A stretch of DNA of 64,000 nucleotides from Ectobacillus funiculus (GTDB lineage Bacteria > Bacillota > Bacilli > Bacillales > Bacillaceae_G): the NCBI RefSeq assembly GCF_004138295.1, contig NZ_SCFM01000014.1, positions 1 to 64,000 of the forward strand, given 5' to 3'. This document shows, in pieces, positions 16,354 through 25,952 of the stretch. The translations under genes and the position numbers were made by a program. Under the pieces are notes generated by a model, which saw nothing but the letters and a program-made list of their open reading frames with translations, did no database searches and was not told where the DNA came from. Within the stretch, counting starts at the first letter, position 1; every line of letters starts with the position of its first letter.

Positions 16354-17490
16354 GTGCACGTATGGGTAAAGACAACTCTTTCCGTTCTTTGTGCTGCCTT
16401 TTTATGTGTCTTGCTTCTTTCTCAGCATACATATGCCGGCTTTCAAGGTGTGAGTGCGCGTAACGCTGTTTTGATTGAACAGCAGACCGGGCGTATTTTA
16501 TACAGCAAGCAGGCGAATGCACCAGAGAAGATCGCCAGTATTACAAAAATTATGACAGCTCTTTTGGCGATAGAGTCTGGAAAAATGAAGGAGACGGTTT
16601 CCGTTAGCAATACAGCAGTGCGAACAGAGGGATCCTCCATTTATTTGACAGCAGGGCAAAAGGTGAAGCTTGAGGATTTAGTATATGGTCTTATGCTTCG
16701 ATCTGGTAATGATGCAGCACAGGCAATCGCTGAGCATGTTGGCGGAAGCACAGATGGGTTTGTCTATTTAATGAATGAGAAGGCGCGGGAAATTGGGATG
16801 AAGAATACTCATTTTTCTAATCCAAGCGGTTTAGATGGAGATGGAAATCATTATTCCTCCGCCTATGATATGGCGTTATTAACAAGATATGCAATGCAAA
16901 ATAAGACCTTTCAAAAGATATTCGGTACGGAAACGTATCAATCTGAGGCGTGGGATTATCCTTGGCACAACAAGCATAAGCTACTTACCTCTATGTATAA
17001 GTATGCAACAGGAGGGAAAACAGGATTCACGAAAAAAGCAGGAAGAACGCTCGTGACGACAGCTTCAAAGGACGGTTTGGATTTAATTGTTGTTACATTG
17101 AATGCGTCGGGGGATTGGAATGATCATATGTATTTATTTAACGAAGGCTTTAACAAGTATAGCATGACAACAATTATGCAGGATGGCGGTATTGCTGAAG
17201 TAAAGGGGAATTCGTATAAACAGCATGTATATTTAAAAAACAGCTTTTCGTATCCATTGACAACAGAGGAAAAACAGGACATAACCGTTAGTATCGAGCT
17301 GGAACCACGAGCACAAGTACAAACAGACGGCAGTATAGTTGGAAAAGCTATATTTCTATTAAAGGGGGAACGGATTGGCGAGCGAAATGTGTTTTATAGC
17401 AAGAAGCGGCTGTTGCCTGTGACAGGCTTATTTTGGGAAGATTTCCAGGAAGTATTTTCTTCCATGTTAGGTGTTACATACGATGGTTAA
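16354..17490 (+). CDS. dacB: D-alanyl-D-alanine carboxypeptidase DacB (PBP5*)
   Basis: A penicillin-binding carboxypeptidase, 378 residues from GTG 16354. It trims the terminal D-Ala of peptidoglycan peptides and in Bacillus controls cross-linking of the spore cortex. A signal peptide is visible (VLCAAFLCVLLLSQHTYA), then S-x-x-K as SITK at about residue 62, S-G-N as RSGNDAA and the K-T-G triad (GGKTGFTKKAGRTLV). The start was chosen because the sigma-E-like -10 box overlaps the earlier TTG, and GGAAAGGA precedes the GTG by about ten bases. It heads an operon whose next gene overlaps its stop. Confidence 0.93.
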   Translation: MHVWVKTTLSVLCAAFLCVLLLSQHTYAGFQGVSARNAVLIEQQTGRILYSKQANAPEKIASITKIMTALLAIESGKMKETVSVSNTAVRTEGSSIYLTAGQKVKLEDLVYGLMLRSGNDAAQAIAEHVGGSTDGFVYLMNEKAREIGMKNTHFSNPSGLDGDGNHYSSAYDMALLTRYAMQNKTFQKIFGTETYQSEAWDYPWHNKHKLLTSMYKYATGGKTGFTKKAGRTLVTTASKDGLDLIVVTLNASGDWNDHMYLFNEGFNKYSMTTIMQDGGIAEVKGNSYKQHVYLKNSFSYPLTTEEKQDITVSIELEPRAQVQTDGSIVGKAIFLLKGERIGERNVFYSKKRLLPVTGLFWEDFQEVFSSMLGVTYDG

Positions 17491-18082
17491 TCTTATCTGG
17501 GTTGCGATGACGATTATTGGTGTGTTGTACGCGATGATAAACGGCACAATGGAAGCTGTAAATAAAGCTGTATTCGATGGCGCAAAGATGGCGGTTACGA
17601 TTTGTATTGGTTTATTGAGTGTACTGATTTTTTGGCTTGGGCTGATGCGGATTGCCGAGGAAGCTGGTTTATTAAAAAAGCTGGTGGCTATATTTTTGCC
17701 GTTGATTAAAAAGCTGTTTCCTGAAGTGCCAAAGGATCATCCAGCAATGGGATTTATTCTATCAAATATGATGGCAAATTTCTTTGGGCTTGGCAATGCT
17801 GCAACGCCGCTCGGGATTAAGGCGATGGAGCATTTGAAGGAATTAAATGGGGGCAAGGACTCCGCAAGCCGTTCGATGATTACGTTTCTTGCTCTGAATA
17901 CGTCAGCGATTACCCTTATCCCGACAACTGTTATTTCCATTCGGATGACGTATAATTCAGCTAATCCAACAGATATTGTACTAGTTACGTTTATTGCTCA
18001 ACTATTATCCATGATTGGCGCGATTTGCATTGACCGTTATTTCTATAGAAGGCGTACAAAAAAGGAGGGGAACAAACGATGA
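17483..18082 (+). CDS. spmA: spore maturation protein SpmA
   Basis: A 199-residue integral membrane protein needed, with SpmB, for spore core dehydration in Bacillus. It has a nucleoside-recognition (Gate) type fold with motifs FGLGNAATPLGIKAMEHLKE and LNTSAITLIPTTVISIR. The ATG at 17483 overlaps the last codons of dacB and its stop overlaps spmB, so the three are translationally coupled and share the sigma-E-like promoter. Confidence 0.95.
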   Translation: MVNLIWVAMTIIGVLYAMINGTMEAVNKAVFDGAKMAVTICIGLLSVLIFWLGLMRIAEEAGLLKKLVAIFLPLIKKLFPEVPKDHPAMGFILSNMMANFFGLGNAATPLGIKAMEHLKELNGGKDSASRSMITFLALNTSAITLIPTTVISIRMTYNSANPTDIVLVTFIAQLLSMIGAICIDRYFYRRRTKKEGNKR

Positions 18083-18609
18083 GTATCGTGAACACCATTT
18101 CTCTTTGGCTTATACCATGCATGATTGCCTTTATTCTTTTGTACGGTACTGTCAAAAAGGTTCCAACGTACGAAACATTTGTCGAGGGGGGGAAAGAAGG
18201 TCTCGGCATTGCTGTCTCGATTTTGCCTTTTATGGTCGGCATGCTTGTCTCCATCTCCATTTTTCGTGCCTCAGGAGCATTGGATGCGCTGGTCGGTGTG
18301 ATGAAGCCTTTTTTGGACAAAATTGGGGTGCCTGCAGAAATTGTTCCACTCGCTCTGATTCGTCCGATTTCCGGATCTGCCGGTCTTAGTATTACGACGG
18401 ATTTAATTGCAACGTATGGACCTGACTCCTTTCTTGGCCGTTTGGCTGCTGTTATGCAAGGAAGTACAGATACGACCTTTTATGTTTTGACTGTTTATTT
18501 CGGGGCGGTAGGCATCCGAAAGATGGGAGACGCGCTGAAGGTCGGCCTGTTTGCTGATTTGATCGGGATTGTTTGCTCCATTATATTTGTTTCACTCATG
18601 TTCCGCTGA
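18079..18609 (+). CDS. spmB: spore maturation protein SpmB
   Basis: A 176-residue membrane protein, partner of SpmA in spore core dehydration. Motifs: ILPFMVGMLVSISIFRASGA and the conserved RPISGSAGLSITTDLIATYG followed by DSFLGRLAAVMQGSTDTTFY. ATG overlaps the spmA stop (ATGA) and GGAGGGG precedes it. The stop codon lies within the stem of the operon terminator. Confidence 0.95.
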   Translation: MSIVNTISLWLIPCMIAFILLYGTVKKVPTYETFVEGGKEGLGIAVSILPFMVGMLVSISIFRASGALDALVGVMKPFLDKIGVPAEIVPLALIRPISGSAGLSITTDLIATYGPDSFLGRLAAVMQGSTDTTFYVLTVYFGAVGIRKMGDALKVGLFADLIGIVCSIIFVSLMFR

Positions 18610-18626
18610 TCATCAGCGGTTTTTTC
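18603..18626 (+). terminator. dacB-spmA-spmB terminator
   Basis: CCGCTGAT-C-ATCAGCGG (18603-18619) followed by T6CTTT. The spmB TGA is inside the stem; repeat copy 10 starts at 18631. Confidence 0.9.
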
Positions 18627-18630
18627 TTTG

Positions 18631-18764
18631 TGCTGTAAGAAAGTATAAATTCCTAGCTGAAAGTTCATTGGACGTAGTGGGGAATTTTAGGAATACAGTA
18701 TAAATAGGGCCACGCCTCTGTCTTCGCCCAAGGGCAGGGCTCGCCAATCGGCGAGTTTTCTTTA
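18631..18764 (+). repeat. dispersed repeat, copy 10
   Basis: Full 134-bp copy, first bases TGCTGTAAGAAAGTATAAAT, with arms GT/AC and intact CTCGCC-AATC-GGCGAG plus TTTTCTTTA. Directly behind the spmB terminator. Confidence 0.95.
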
Positions 18765-18850
18765 GGAACAATGTTTTCCTTTTCGACAAACTTTTATTAT
18801 AATGAAATTAGTGTCGTTATGAGGGAAAGGTGTAGACTAGGATTTTTTCA

Positions 18851-18924
18851 CACTTTAGGAATAAAGTGTAAGTGTGACTCGCTTCTGTCTTCGCCTAACG
18901 GCTCGCCAATCAGCGTTTTTTTTA
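18851..18924 (+). repeat. dispersed repeat, copy 11 (internal deletion)
   Basis: 74-bp derivative. CACTTTAGGAATAAAGTGTA joins the two arm ends directly, removing the middle of the 5' hairpin. The deletion is explained by recombination between the direct repeats TTTAGGAA present in both arms of full copies. The 3' half is the short CGCCTAACGGCTCGCC type, ending in a damaged hairpin and T9. Confidence 0.85.
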
Positions 18925-19050
18925 TAAGGTTTGTAGAGCAAAAAGTGAACAAATTGTTAACAATTTATTGTAGAAATGCCGTCAGTTGGAAGCTGTGAAC
19001 TTGTATTCCCTATTACATAACGGTAAGATGAACTTGAGGTGGAAAACGAA

Positions 19051-19779
19051 ATGGAAAGATTGCAAAAGGTAATCGCACAAGCTGGGATTGCTTCCCGAAG
19101 AAAAGCAGAAGAACTTATTCTTGAGGGGAAGGTAAAAGTCAATGGCAAAGTGGTGACTGAATTAGGAATAAAGGTAGGCAGACAGGACGAGGTTGAAGTG
19201 CTCGGTGTGCCGATTGAGAAGGAAGAACCTGTATACTTTTTATTATATAAACCGACTGGTGTAATCTCTGCTGTAAGTGATGATAAAGGAAGAAAGGTTG
19301 TAACCGATTTCTTTCCGGAAATTAAGCAGCGTATTTTTCCTATTGGCCGGTTGGATTATGATACGTCTGGTCTTCTCCTCCTGACGAATGATGGAGAGTT
19401 CGCAAATGCGCTTATGCATCCGAAGTATGAGGTTGAGAAGGTATATGTAGCAAAAGTGAAGGGCGTATTGACTGGAGAGAAGATTCGTATGCTCCAAAGA
19501 GGCGTCATGCTGGAAGATGGTAAAACAGCACCGGCACGCGTGAAGCTTATTTCCGGAGATCGCCGTAAGGAAATAGCTGTTGTTGAAATTGCCATTCACG
19601 AAGGGCGTAATCGGCAGGTTAGAAGAATGTTTGAAGCAGTCGGCTGCAAGGTTGTGAAGCTAAAGCGGGAGCGCTATGCGTTTTTAGGGCTCACATCGCT
19701 CAGACCTGGAGAAGCACGTGCACTGTCGCCACATGAAGTGAAGCAGCTTCGCGCAGTGGCTCTCACCAAGCCGAGATAA
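19051..19779 (+). CDS. rluB: 23S rRNA pseudouridine synthase RluB
   Basis: A 242-residue RsuA/RluB/E/F family pseudouridine synthase that modifies 23S rRNA (E. coli U2605 equivalent). N-terminal S4 RNA-binding domain (about 1-60: [20 protein letters not shown]), then the catalytic motif [20 protein letters not shown] with the nucleophilic aspartate of R-L-D, and [21 protein letters not shown] 19051 is preferred over GTG 19039: GAGGTGG lies seven bases before it. It sits between spmB and resA as in B. subtilis. A U-less hairpin (19768-19791) separates it from resA. Confidence 0.95.
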   Translation: MERLQKVIAQAGIASRRKAEELILEGKVKVNGKVVTELGIKVGRQDEVEVLGVPIEKEEPVYFLLYKPTGVISAVSDDKGRKVVTDFFPEIKQRIFPIGRLDYDTSGLLLLTNDGEFANALMHPKYEVEKVYVAKVKGVLTGEKIRMLQRGVMLEDGKTAPARVKLISGDRRKEIAVVEIAIHEGRNRQVRRMFEAVGCKVVKLKRERYAFLGLTSLRPGEARALSPHEVKQLRAVALTKPR

Positions 19780-19791
19780 GCAGCTCGGCTT
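19768..19791 (+). other. hairpin between rluB and resA
   Basis: AAGCCGAG pairs with CTCGGCTT around an 8-base loop across the rluB stop. No T-tract follows, so it may stabilise or partially attenuate rather than terminate. Confidence 0.5.
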
Positions 19792-19823
19792 ATGTCGGGC
19801 TATCTAGCCTAGAGGGGGAGAAG

Positions 19824-20351
19824 ATGATGAAGAAAAACAGATTTGTATTTCGTAGCGTTATTTTACTCATTCTTGTTGGTGCGCTTGCGTTCACTCTGTA
19901 TCAAAATTTCTTCACAGAGACGGAAAAGGTAGAAATCGGTAAGAAAGCACCGGATTTTCTTGTTACCGATATGAGTGGGAGCAAAATTTCACTTTCTGAT
20001 TTGCAAGGAAAAGGAGTATTGCTGAACTTTTGGGGAACGTGGTGTAAACCTTGTGAAAAGGAAATGCCGTATATGAATGAGTTGTACGCTTCCTATAAGG
20101 AAAAGGGAATTGAAATGATCGCGTTAAATGCGGATGAGACGGAGATTGCTGTGAAAAACTTTGTGAACCAATATGGTTTGACATTTCCAATCGCGATTGA
20201 TAAGGAACAGGAGATATTAAATACATACGGAGTAGGGCCACTTCCTACGACTTTTTTAATTGATGCCAGTGGTACAGTAGTAAAGCAGATTACAGGTACA
20301 CAGACGAAGGAGCAGCTTGAGGAATACATAAAGGGGATTGTTCCTGAATAA
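19824..20351 (+). CDS. resA: ResA thiol-disulfide oxidoreductase
   Basis: A 175-residue membrane-anchored thioredoxin-like protein that reduces apocytochrome c cysteines outside the membrane before haem attachment. TM anchor about residues 10-27, then the thioredoxin fold with active site W-C74-K-P-C77 ([15 protein letters not shown]) and cis-proline LPTTFLID. ResA proteins in B. subtilis have CEPC, so the middle residue differs. AGGGGGAG precedes ATG 19824. First of the resABC genes. Confidence 0.95.
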   Translation: MMKKNRFVFRSVILLILVGALAFTLYQNFFTETEKVEIGKKAPDFLVTDMSGSKISLSDLQGKGVLLNFWGTWCKPCEKEMPYMNELYASYKEKGIEMIALNADETEIAVKNFVNQYGLTFPIAIDKEQEILNTYGVGPLPTTFLIDASGTVVKQITGTQTKEQLEEYIKGIVPE

Positions 20352-20384
20352 AGCATGTTGCAAGTAGACATAAGGGGTGAGGGA

Positions 20385-22007
20385 ATGGAACACGTAAAAT
20401 GTCAATGCGGTCATGTCAATCCTGTTGGCACCTTTTTTTGTGAGGCATGCGGGAAGCCGTTTCAACACGAAGAGTCTGTAAGTTTACTAGATATGAAGTA
20501 TGAGGGAAGTGCACGGCGTTCGATCACCTATAACAAAACACTTGTAGACAAAATATGGAGCTTTTTTTCATCTGTAAAGGTTGGAATTTGGCTTATTGTC
20601 ATTACGCTTGTGGCATCCGCTATCGGTACTGTGTTTCCGCAGCAGATGTATTTGCCTCCAGCGGTTACGCCAAGTGAGTACTATGCTGATCAATACGGTG
20701 TTCTCGGCAAGTTGTATTATAATCTTGGGTTCGATAATCTGTACAGTTCTTGGTGGTATATGGTTTTACTCGCATCCATCGGAATTTCGCTTGTTATATG
20801 CAGTCTCGATCGGGTCGTGCCTCTGTATAAAGCATTGAAAAATCAAAGAGTAACGCGTCATCGCAGCTTTTTAAAGCGGCAGAGATTGTTTGGTGTTTCT
20901 TCAGCAACGCCTGAAGACATTGCTATCGTTCAAGAAAATCTGATAAAACGGCGTTATCATGTACGAACAGAAAATGAAAACATACTAGCTGAAAAAGGCC
21001 GCTTTTCTCGTTGGGGACCTTATGTGAATCATATTGGGCTCATTATCTTTCTAATTGGTGCCATGCTTCGTTTTGTACCAGGTATGTATGTAGACGAGGT
21101 CATTTGGTTACGCGAAGGTGAAACGAAGGAAATACCGGGTACAGATGGTAAGTACTATTTAAAAAATGAAAAGTTTATTAAAGAAGTGTATAGCAAAGAA
21201 GAAGAGGATAAAGTGTTTGACGAGGCGATTGATCGCGTCGGCAACAGCATGATTCCGAAAAACTATCAAACGAATGCTGTGCTGTACGAAGCAGTAGGCT
21301 CCACAATTGCCGGTCAAGAGCCTAAGCTGAAAAAGGTAACAGATTACAAGATTCGGGTGAACGACCCTCTAAAATTTGAAAGCTTTGCTTTATATCAGAC
21401 AGATTATAAAGAGGGAGAACTAAGCAAAATGTTTCTTCATCTGGAGGATAAGACAACCCACGAGAAACGCGGTCCAATTGAAGTGAATCTTGCGAATCCA
21501 GAAGAGAAGTATGATTTAGGGAATGGATACCGAGTGGAGCTGTTAAGCTATTTTCCTGATTTTTACTTTGATGAAGAGGGAAAACCGAGCACGAAAACGA
21601 AGGTGCCGAACAACCCGGCGTTTGTATTCAAAATGTTTACTCCAACAACACCAGATGGGGAAGTAAGCTTTGTTGCGATTCGACAAAATATTGAGCCAGC
21701 AGGCACAAATAAGTATAAAATGACATTCGCAGGCATAGAGACGAGAAATGCAACTGCGCTCACTGTACGGAAGGACTTAACACTGTGGATTCTCGCTCTT
21801 GGCGGTACTATTTTCATGATAGGGGTAATCCAAGGGATGTATTGGAATCATCGCCGTATTTGGATGCAGCGTATCGACGGTGAGTGGTGGATTGCTGGAC
21901 ATACAAATAAAAATTGGTATGGATTTCGCAATGAAATTGAGACGGTTCTGTCAGGTACCGCTGTTCCGCAGCCGGAGGATAAAGCACTGATGGAAAAAAT
22001 CAGTTAA
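20385..22007 (+). CDS. resB: cytochrome c biogenesis protein ResB
   Basis: A 540-residue ResB (Ccs1-type) subunit of the system II cytochrome c synthase. The N-terminus carries a small zinc-ribbon-like segment ([20 protein letters not shown]) as in B. subtilis ResB. Membrane segments lie near 65, 120, 205 and 465, with a large extracytoplasmic domain (about 230-460). The frame opens at 20355, but ATG 20385 follows AAGGGGTGAGG. It works with ResC to deliver and attach haem to cytochromes c. Confidence 0.95.
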   Translation: MEHVKCQCGHVNPVGTFFCEACGKPFQHEESVSLLDMKYEGSARRSITYNKTLVDKIWSFFSSVKVGIWLIVITLVASAIGTVFPQQMYLPPAVTPSEYYADQYGVLGKLYYNLGFDNLYSSWWYMVLLASIGISLVICSLDRVVPLYKALKNQRVTRHRSFLKRQRLFGVSSATPEDIAIVQENLIKRRYHVRTENENILAEKGRFSRWGPYVNHIGLIIFLIGAMLRFVPGMYVDEVIWLREGETKEIPGTDGKYYLKNEKFIKEVYSKEEEDKVFDEAIDRVGNSMIPKNYQTNAVLYEAVGSTIAGQEPKLKKVTDYKIRVNDPLKFESFALYQTDYKEGELSKMFLHLEDKTTHEKRGPIEVNLANPEEKYDLGNGYRVELLSYFPDFYFDEEGKPSTKTKVPNNPAFVFKMFTPTTPDGEVSFVAIRQNIEPAGTNKYKMTFAGIETRNATALTVRKDLTLWILALGGTIFMIGVIQGMYWNHRRIWMQRIDGEWWIAGHTNKNWYGFRNEIETVLSGTAVPQPEDKALMEKIS

Positions 22008-22020
22008 GGGTGGGAGAAGT

Positions 22021-23178
22021 ATGGCACAAATCAGCAGTAACTTTCTTTTTGCTGCCTTTATTCTATATCTTGTGGCAACCCTTTTTTTCGGAGGAAGTAT
22101 TCGGGAGAAGGGAAAGAAATGGGCAAACATTGGAATTTGCATTACAATCGCGGGATTTCTTGCTCAACTAATTTATTTTGTCACACGTTGGATTGCAGCA
22201 AAGCATGCTCCTGTAAGCAATATGTTTGAATTTACGACATTTTTTGGCATGGCGCTTGTGTTAGCCTTCATCGTTATGTACTTTATTTATCGTACAAGCG
22301 TTCTTGGACTGTTTGCATTACCGATTGCGATTTTAGTGATTGCCTATGCGAGTATGTTTCCTCGTGAAGTGACACCGCTTATTCCATCGCTTAAGAGCTA
22401 CTGGCTGTATATTCATGTGACGACAGCGGCGCTTGGAGAAGCTATTTTGGCAATTAGCTTTGTCGCGGGTCTGATTTACTTGATTAAAAACGTAAATCAA
22501 TCCAGACAAAGCAAACAAACATTTTGGCTTGAAGCAGTGCTGTTTTTTCTTGTATGTACACTGGGCTTTGTTAGTGCGACAACAGCTTTTTCTATTAGTA
22601 AGTATGAGGCGAAGTTTGAATACACGGATAAAAATGACCAAAAAACTGAGATGGTATATCAGTTGCCAGCGCTTGTTGGACCTTATGAGGGTGTGCTGCA
22701 GACAAAAGGAAAGCTTGATCCCGTGCTTCATACCCCTGCCATTGTAAATGCCAAGAAATTGAATACGGTGATTTGGTCTTTGCTGTTTGGAATCGCTATA
22801 TATACAGTGCTCCGTTTATTATTTCGTAAGCGCATCGCGGCGTTCCTGCAGCCATTTGTGCAACGTGTCAACAATGATTTGCTTGATGAAATCGGCTATC
22901 GCTCGGTCACGATTGGATTTCCGGTCTTTACACTTGGCGCTCTTATTTTTGCAATGATTTGGGCACAGGTAGCATGGACGCGTTTTTGGGGATGGGATCC
23001 GAAAGAGGTATGGGCGCTTATTACATGGTTATTTTACGCTGCCTTTTTGCATTTGCGCCTTTCAAAGGGGTGGCATGGGGAAAAGTCTGCATGGTTAGCT
23101 GTTGTTGGTTTTGCTATTATTATGTTTAATCTTGTGGCGGTGAATCTCGTCATTGCAGGTCTGCATTCATATGCGTAA
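22021..23178 (+). CDS. resC: cytochrome c biogenesis protein ResC (CcsA)
   Basis: A 385-residue CcsA/ResC membrane protein that forms the haem-handling channel with ResB. The tryptophan-rich haem-binding motif is visible ([20 protein letters not shown]), and flanking histidines occur ([27 protein letters not shown]). GGGAG precedes the ATG by five bases, 13 bases after resB. The stop overlaps a strong terminator, which separates resABC from resDE here. Confidence 0.96.
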   Translation: MAQISSNFLFAAFILYLVATLFFGGSIREKGKKWANIGICITIAGFLAQLIYFVTRWIAAKHAPVSNMFEFTTFFGMALVLAFIVMYFIYRTSVLGLFALPIAILVIAYASMFPREVTPLIPSLKSYWLYIHVTTAALGEAILAISFVAGLIYLIKNVNQSRQSKQTFWLEAVLFFLVCTLGFVSATTAFSISKYEAKFEYTDKNDQKTEMVYQLPALVGPYEGVLQTKGKLDPVLHTPAIVNAKKLNTVIWSLLFGIAIYTVLRLLFRKRIAAFLQPFVQRVNNDLLDEIGYRSVTIGFPVFTLGALIFAMIWAQVAWTRFWGWDPKEVWALITWLFYAAFLHLRLSKGWHGEKSAWLAVVGFAIIMFNLVAVNLVIAGLHSYA

Positions 23179-23204
23179 AAAAGAAGCGGAAACGCTTCTT
23201 TTTT
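23177..23204 (+). terminator. resABC terminator
   Basis: AAAAAAGAAGCG-GAAA-CGCTTCTTTTTT, a perfect 12-bp stem with a GNRA-like tetraloop. Truncated repeat copy 12 starts directly behind it. Confidence 0.92.
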
Positions 23205-23205
23205 A

Positions 23206-23250
23206 CACTTTTAGAAAGTATAAATTTCTGGCTGGAAGACAATTCAAACG
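23206..23250 (+). repeat. dispersed repeat, copy 12 (truncated)
   Basis: Only the first 45 bases of the 5' half remain (CACTTTTAGAAAGTATAAAT, then GGCTGGAAGACAATTC). The rest is lost; no terminator half. Confidence 0.8.
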
Positions 23251-23427
23251 TGTTTTATGAGGTATTGTTATAAATGTTTGTAAAATTGTCAAACTCTTGG
23301 ATAGGTAATGATAGGTTTTTACTGTTATGATGAAGGAAAGGCATAAGAAGCAACAGAATGGCCAAATTTAGAGCAATAGATGAGAAAGGCAGGTGAATCC
23401 GTTTTCTGGGGTTTTCTAGAAACGGTA

Positions 23428-24150
23428 ATGAATATGCAAAATGATATCAAAATTTTGGTTGTGGATGATGAAGAACGGATTCGACGTTTATTAAAAATGT
23501 ATTTAGAGCGGGAAAATTATACAATTGATGAGGCTGATAATGGTGAGGTCGCCTTATCGAAGGCGTTGCAGTTTGAGTATGATTTAATCTTGCTTGATTT
23601 AATGATGCCTGGAAAAGACGGCCTTGAGGTATGCCGAGAGATTCGGGAAAAGAAAGCAACTCCGATTATTATGTTGACTGCAAAGGGAGAAGAAGTGAAC
23701 CGTGTACAGGGATTTGAAGTAGGGACAGACGATTATATTGTAAAGCCGTTCAGTCCGCGTGAGGTTGTACTGCGGGTGAAAGCTTTGCTGCGTCGTGCAA
23801 CTTCTACAACGTTTTTTACGAAAGAAACGGCCACCAAGGATATCATCGTTTTTCCGTACCTTACAATTGATAATGATGCCCACCGTGTCATGGCAGATGG
23901 GCAAGAAGTAAATCTAACGCCAAAGGAATATGAATTGCTTTTATTTTTGGCAAAGTCACCGGATAAGGTATTTGACCGTGAGCAGCTTTTGAAAGAAGTA
24001 TGGCAATATGAGTTTTTTGGCGATTTACGTACAGTTGATACGCACGTAAAGCGTTTGCGTGAAAAACTAAATAAAAAGTCTCCGAACGCAGCGAGAATGA
24101 TTGTAACTGTTTGGGGAGTCGGGTATAAATTTGAGGTCGTGAGCGAGTAA
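23428..24150 (+). CDS. resD: response regulator ResD
   Basis: A 240-residue OmpR-type response regulator. The receiver domain (about 5-120) has phospho-acceptor D57 (YDLILLDLMMPGKDG), acidic pocket VVDDEERIRR and conserved K in DDYIVKPFSPRE. The winged-helix DNA-binding domain (about 140-238) ends VTVWGVGYKFEV. In Bacillus ResD activates genes for respiration under oxygen limitation, including resABC and qcr. The start is uncertain: frame opens at 23380, ATG 23428 matches homologue length but has a weak ribosome binding site. Its stop overlaps the resE ATG. Confidence 0.93.
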   Translation: MNMQNDIKILVVDDEERIRRLLKMYLERENYTIDEADNGEVALSKALQFEYDLILLDLMMPGKDGLEVCREIREKKATPIIMLTAKGEEVNRVQGFEVGTDDYIVKPFSPREVVLRVKALLRRATSTTFFTKETATKDIIVFPYLTIDNDAHRVMADGQEVNLTPKEYELLLFLAKSPDKVFDREQLLKEVWQYEFFGDLRTVDTHVKRLREKLNKKSPNAARMIVTVWGVGYKFEVVSE

Positions 24151-25913
24151 TGCTTTGGAGAAGTGTAGTCGGAAAGCTTTGGGTTACTATTTTACTGCTT
24201 GTTTCCGTCGTGCTAGGCTTCGTGGCAATTCTGTTGCTGCAGTTTTTCGAAAATTATTATGTCGACACGAGTGAGACAAGACTTACAAATGTGGCGACAC
24301 GTATTTCAGAAATGATTGGAGACGGGATGGATGAACAAACGGTTGAAACCGTTGCTTATCAATTCGTTGATCCGCTCTCCCGTATTATTGTCGTAAAGAA
24401 TGGAAAGGCAGCTTCATATTCTCCAGAGGAAAAGGGACTTGTAAATCTTACAGTGGAGGATTTAAAAGCCGACCCCGATTTGGTAAAGGTGTTTACAGAA
24501 CAAAAAACAGTGCACAAAAAGATGTCTATACCTTCGGCGGATGATACTTCAAATGGTGAAATTATGATTGTCGGGGTTCCAATGAAGAACGGGGGAGGGG
24601 CTGCATTTGTATATCAATCTCTCCAAGTAGCGCAGCAGGCTGTTGCAAAGTCGATGGATTTTATCCTTTTATCAGCTGGAATTGCTATTATTCTGACGAC
24701 ATTTTTTGCTTTTTTCTTATCTACCCGTATTACTGCTCCGTTACGGAAAATGAGAGAGGTTGCGTTTGAAATTGCCCGAGGAAAATTTCAAATGAAGGCA
24801 CCCGCGGTTTCGCAGGATGAAATCGGTGAATTGGCAACTGCTTTAAATCAAATGGGAAAACAGCTAAAATTTAATATCAATGCTTTGCAGCAGGAAAAGG
24901 AACAGTTGTCTGGTATTTTGACAAGTATGGCAGATGGAGTCATTACGCTAAACCAAGAGGGCGAGGTGGTTGTCGTAAACCCGCCTGCTGAGAAATTTTT
25001 AAAGTTTTGGAATGAAGAGAATGGGACGGGTGAAGAAGAAAAGCTTCCGCCAGCGCTTGTACAGCTATTTCATGAGGTAGGCCATGATGAACGCGAAAAG
25101 GCAATTGAACTGCATTTGCAAAAAGGGAACTATGTGGTGCTCATGACTCCGCTTTATAATCAAACGAAAGTTCGCGGTGCAGTAGCGGTGCTTCGCGATA
25201 TGACGGAGGAGCGCCGGCTGGAGAAGATGCACAAGGATTTTATTGCAAATGTCTCACACGAACTTCGTACACCTATGGCGATGCTGCAAGGATACAGTGA
25301 GGCCATTTTAGATGATATTGTAACTACGAAGGAAGAAGTGAGAGAGTTTACCCAAATTATTTACGATGAATCTGTTCGCCTTGGTCGTCTTGTGAACGAA
25401 CTGCTCGATCTTGCTAGGATGGAAAGCGGGCGTGTTGAATTATATGTATCAGAAGTGGAAATCGTTGCATTTGTGGAGAAAATGATTCGTAAGTTCCAAG
25501 GGATGGCAGCTGAAAAGGATGTACGGCTATATGCCCAGTTTGCAACAGATGTTGAAAAATATGCGTTTGATGGAGACCGCATGGAGCAGGTACTAACAAA
25601 TCTCGTTGATAACGCTGTGCGTCATACAAGTGCAAAAGGAAATGTTTCTCTCATTGTTCATGAGCGGGCTGATGGTCTTGTATTTGAAGTGAAAGATTCC
25701 GGGATCGGTATACCACAGGAAGATATTCCTTTTGTTTTTGAGCGTTTTTATAAAGGGGATAAGGCAAGAACACGAAGCATAGATGGAGGTACAGGTCTCG
25801 GATTAGCCATTGCTAAAAATATTGTAGAAGCACATGGAGGAGAAATTTCTGTTTCAAGTGTTGTGAATGAAGGAACGACATTTTCTGTGTTTCTTCCGAA
25901 GCAGTTATGCTAA
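24150..25913 (+). CDS. resE: sensor histidine kinase ResE
   Basis: A 587-residue kinase partner of ResD. TM1 about 10-30, extracytoplasmic sensor about 31-165, TM2 about 168-190, HAMP about 191-243, PAS about 250-355, HisKA with H370 (FIANVSHELRTPMAMLQGYS) and HATPase with N-box QVLTNLVDNAVRHTS and GGTGLGLAIAKNIVEAHGGE. The PAS domain is thought to sense the redox state. ATG at 24150 shares a base with the resD stop, so the two are coupled. Confidence 0.95.
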   Translation: MLWRSVVGKLWVTILLLVSVVLGFVAILLLQFFENYYVDTSETRLTNVATRISEMIGDGMDEQTVETVAYQFVDPLSRIIVVKNGKAASYSPEEKGLVNLTVEDLKADPDLVKVFTEQKTVHKKMSIPSADDTSNGEIMIVGVPMKNGGGAAFVYQSLQVAQQAVAKSMDFILLSAGIAIILTTFFAFFLSTRITAPLRKMREVAFEIARGKFQMKAPAVSQDEIGELATALNQMGKQLKFNINALQQEKEQLSGILTSMADGVITLNQEGEVVVVNPPAEKFLKFWNEENGTGEEEKLPPALVQLFHEVGHDEREKAIELHLQKGNYVVLMTPLYNQTKVRGAVAVLRDMTEERRLEKMHKDFIANVSHELRTPMAMLQGYSEAILDDIVTTKEEVREFTQIIYDESVRLGRLVNELLDLARMESGRVELYVSEVEIVAFVEKMIRKFQGMAAEKDVRLYAQFATDVEKYAFDGDRMEQVLTNLVDNAVRHTSAKGNVSLIVHERADGLVFEVKDSGIGIPQEDIPFVFERFYKGDKARTRSIDGGTGLGLAIAKNIVEAHGGEISVSSVVNEGTTFSVFLPKQLC

Positions 25914-25952
25914 TGTGGTGCAGCTGTACTAATTCCAGGGAGGGGAATCAGT

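Noticed and set aside
18771-18998. 75-residue frame between spmB and rluB
   Set aside because: It runs through deleted repeat copy 11 and has no ribosome binding site.
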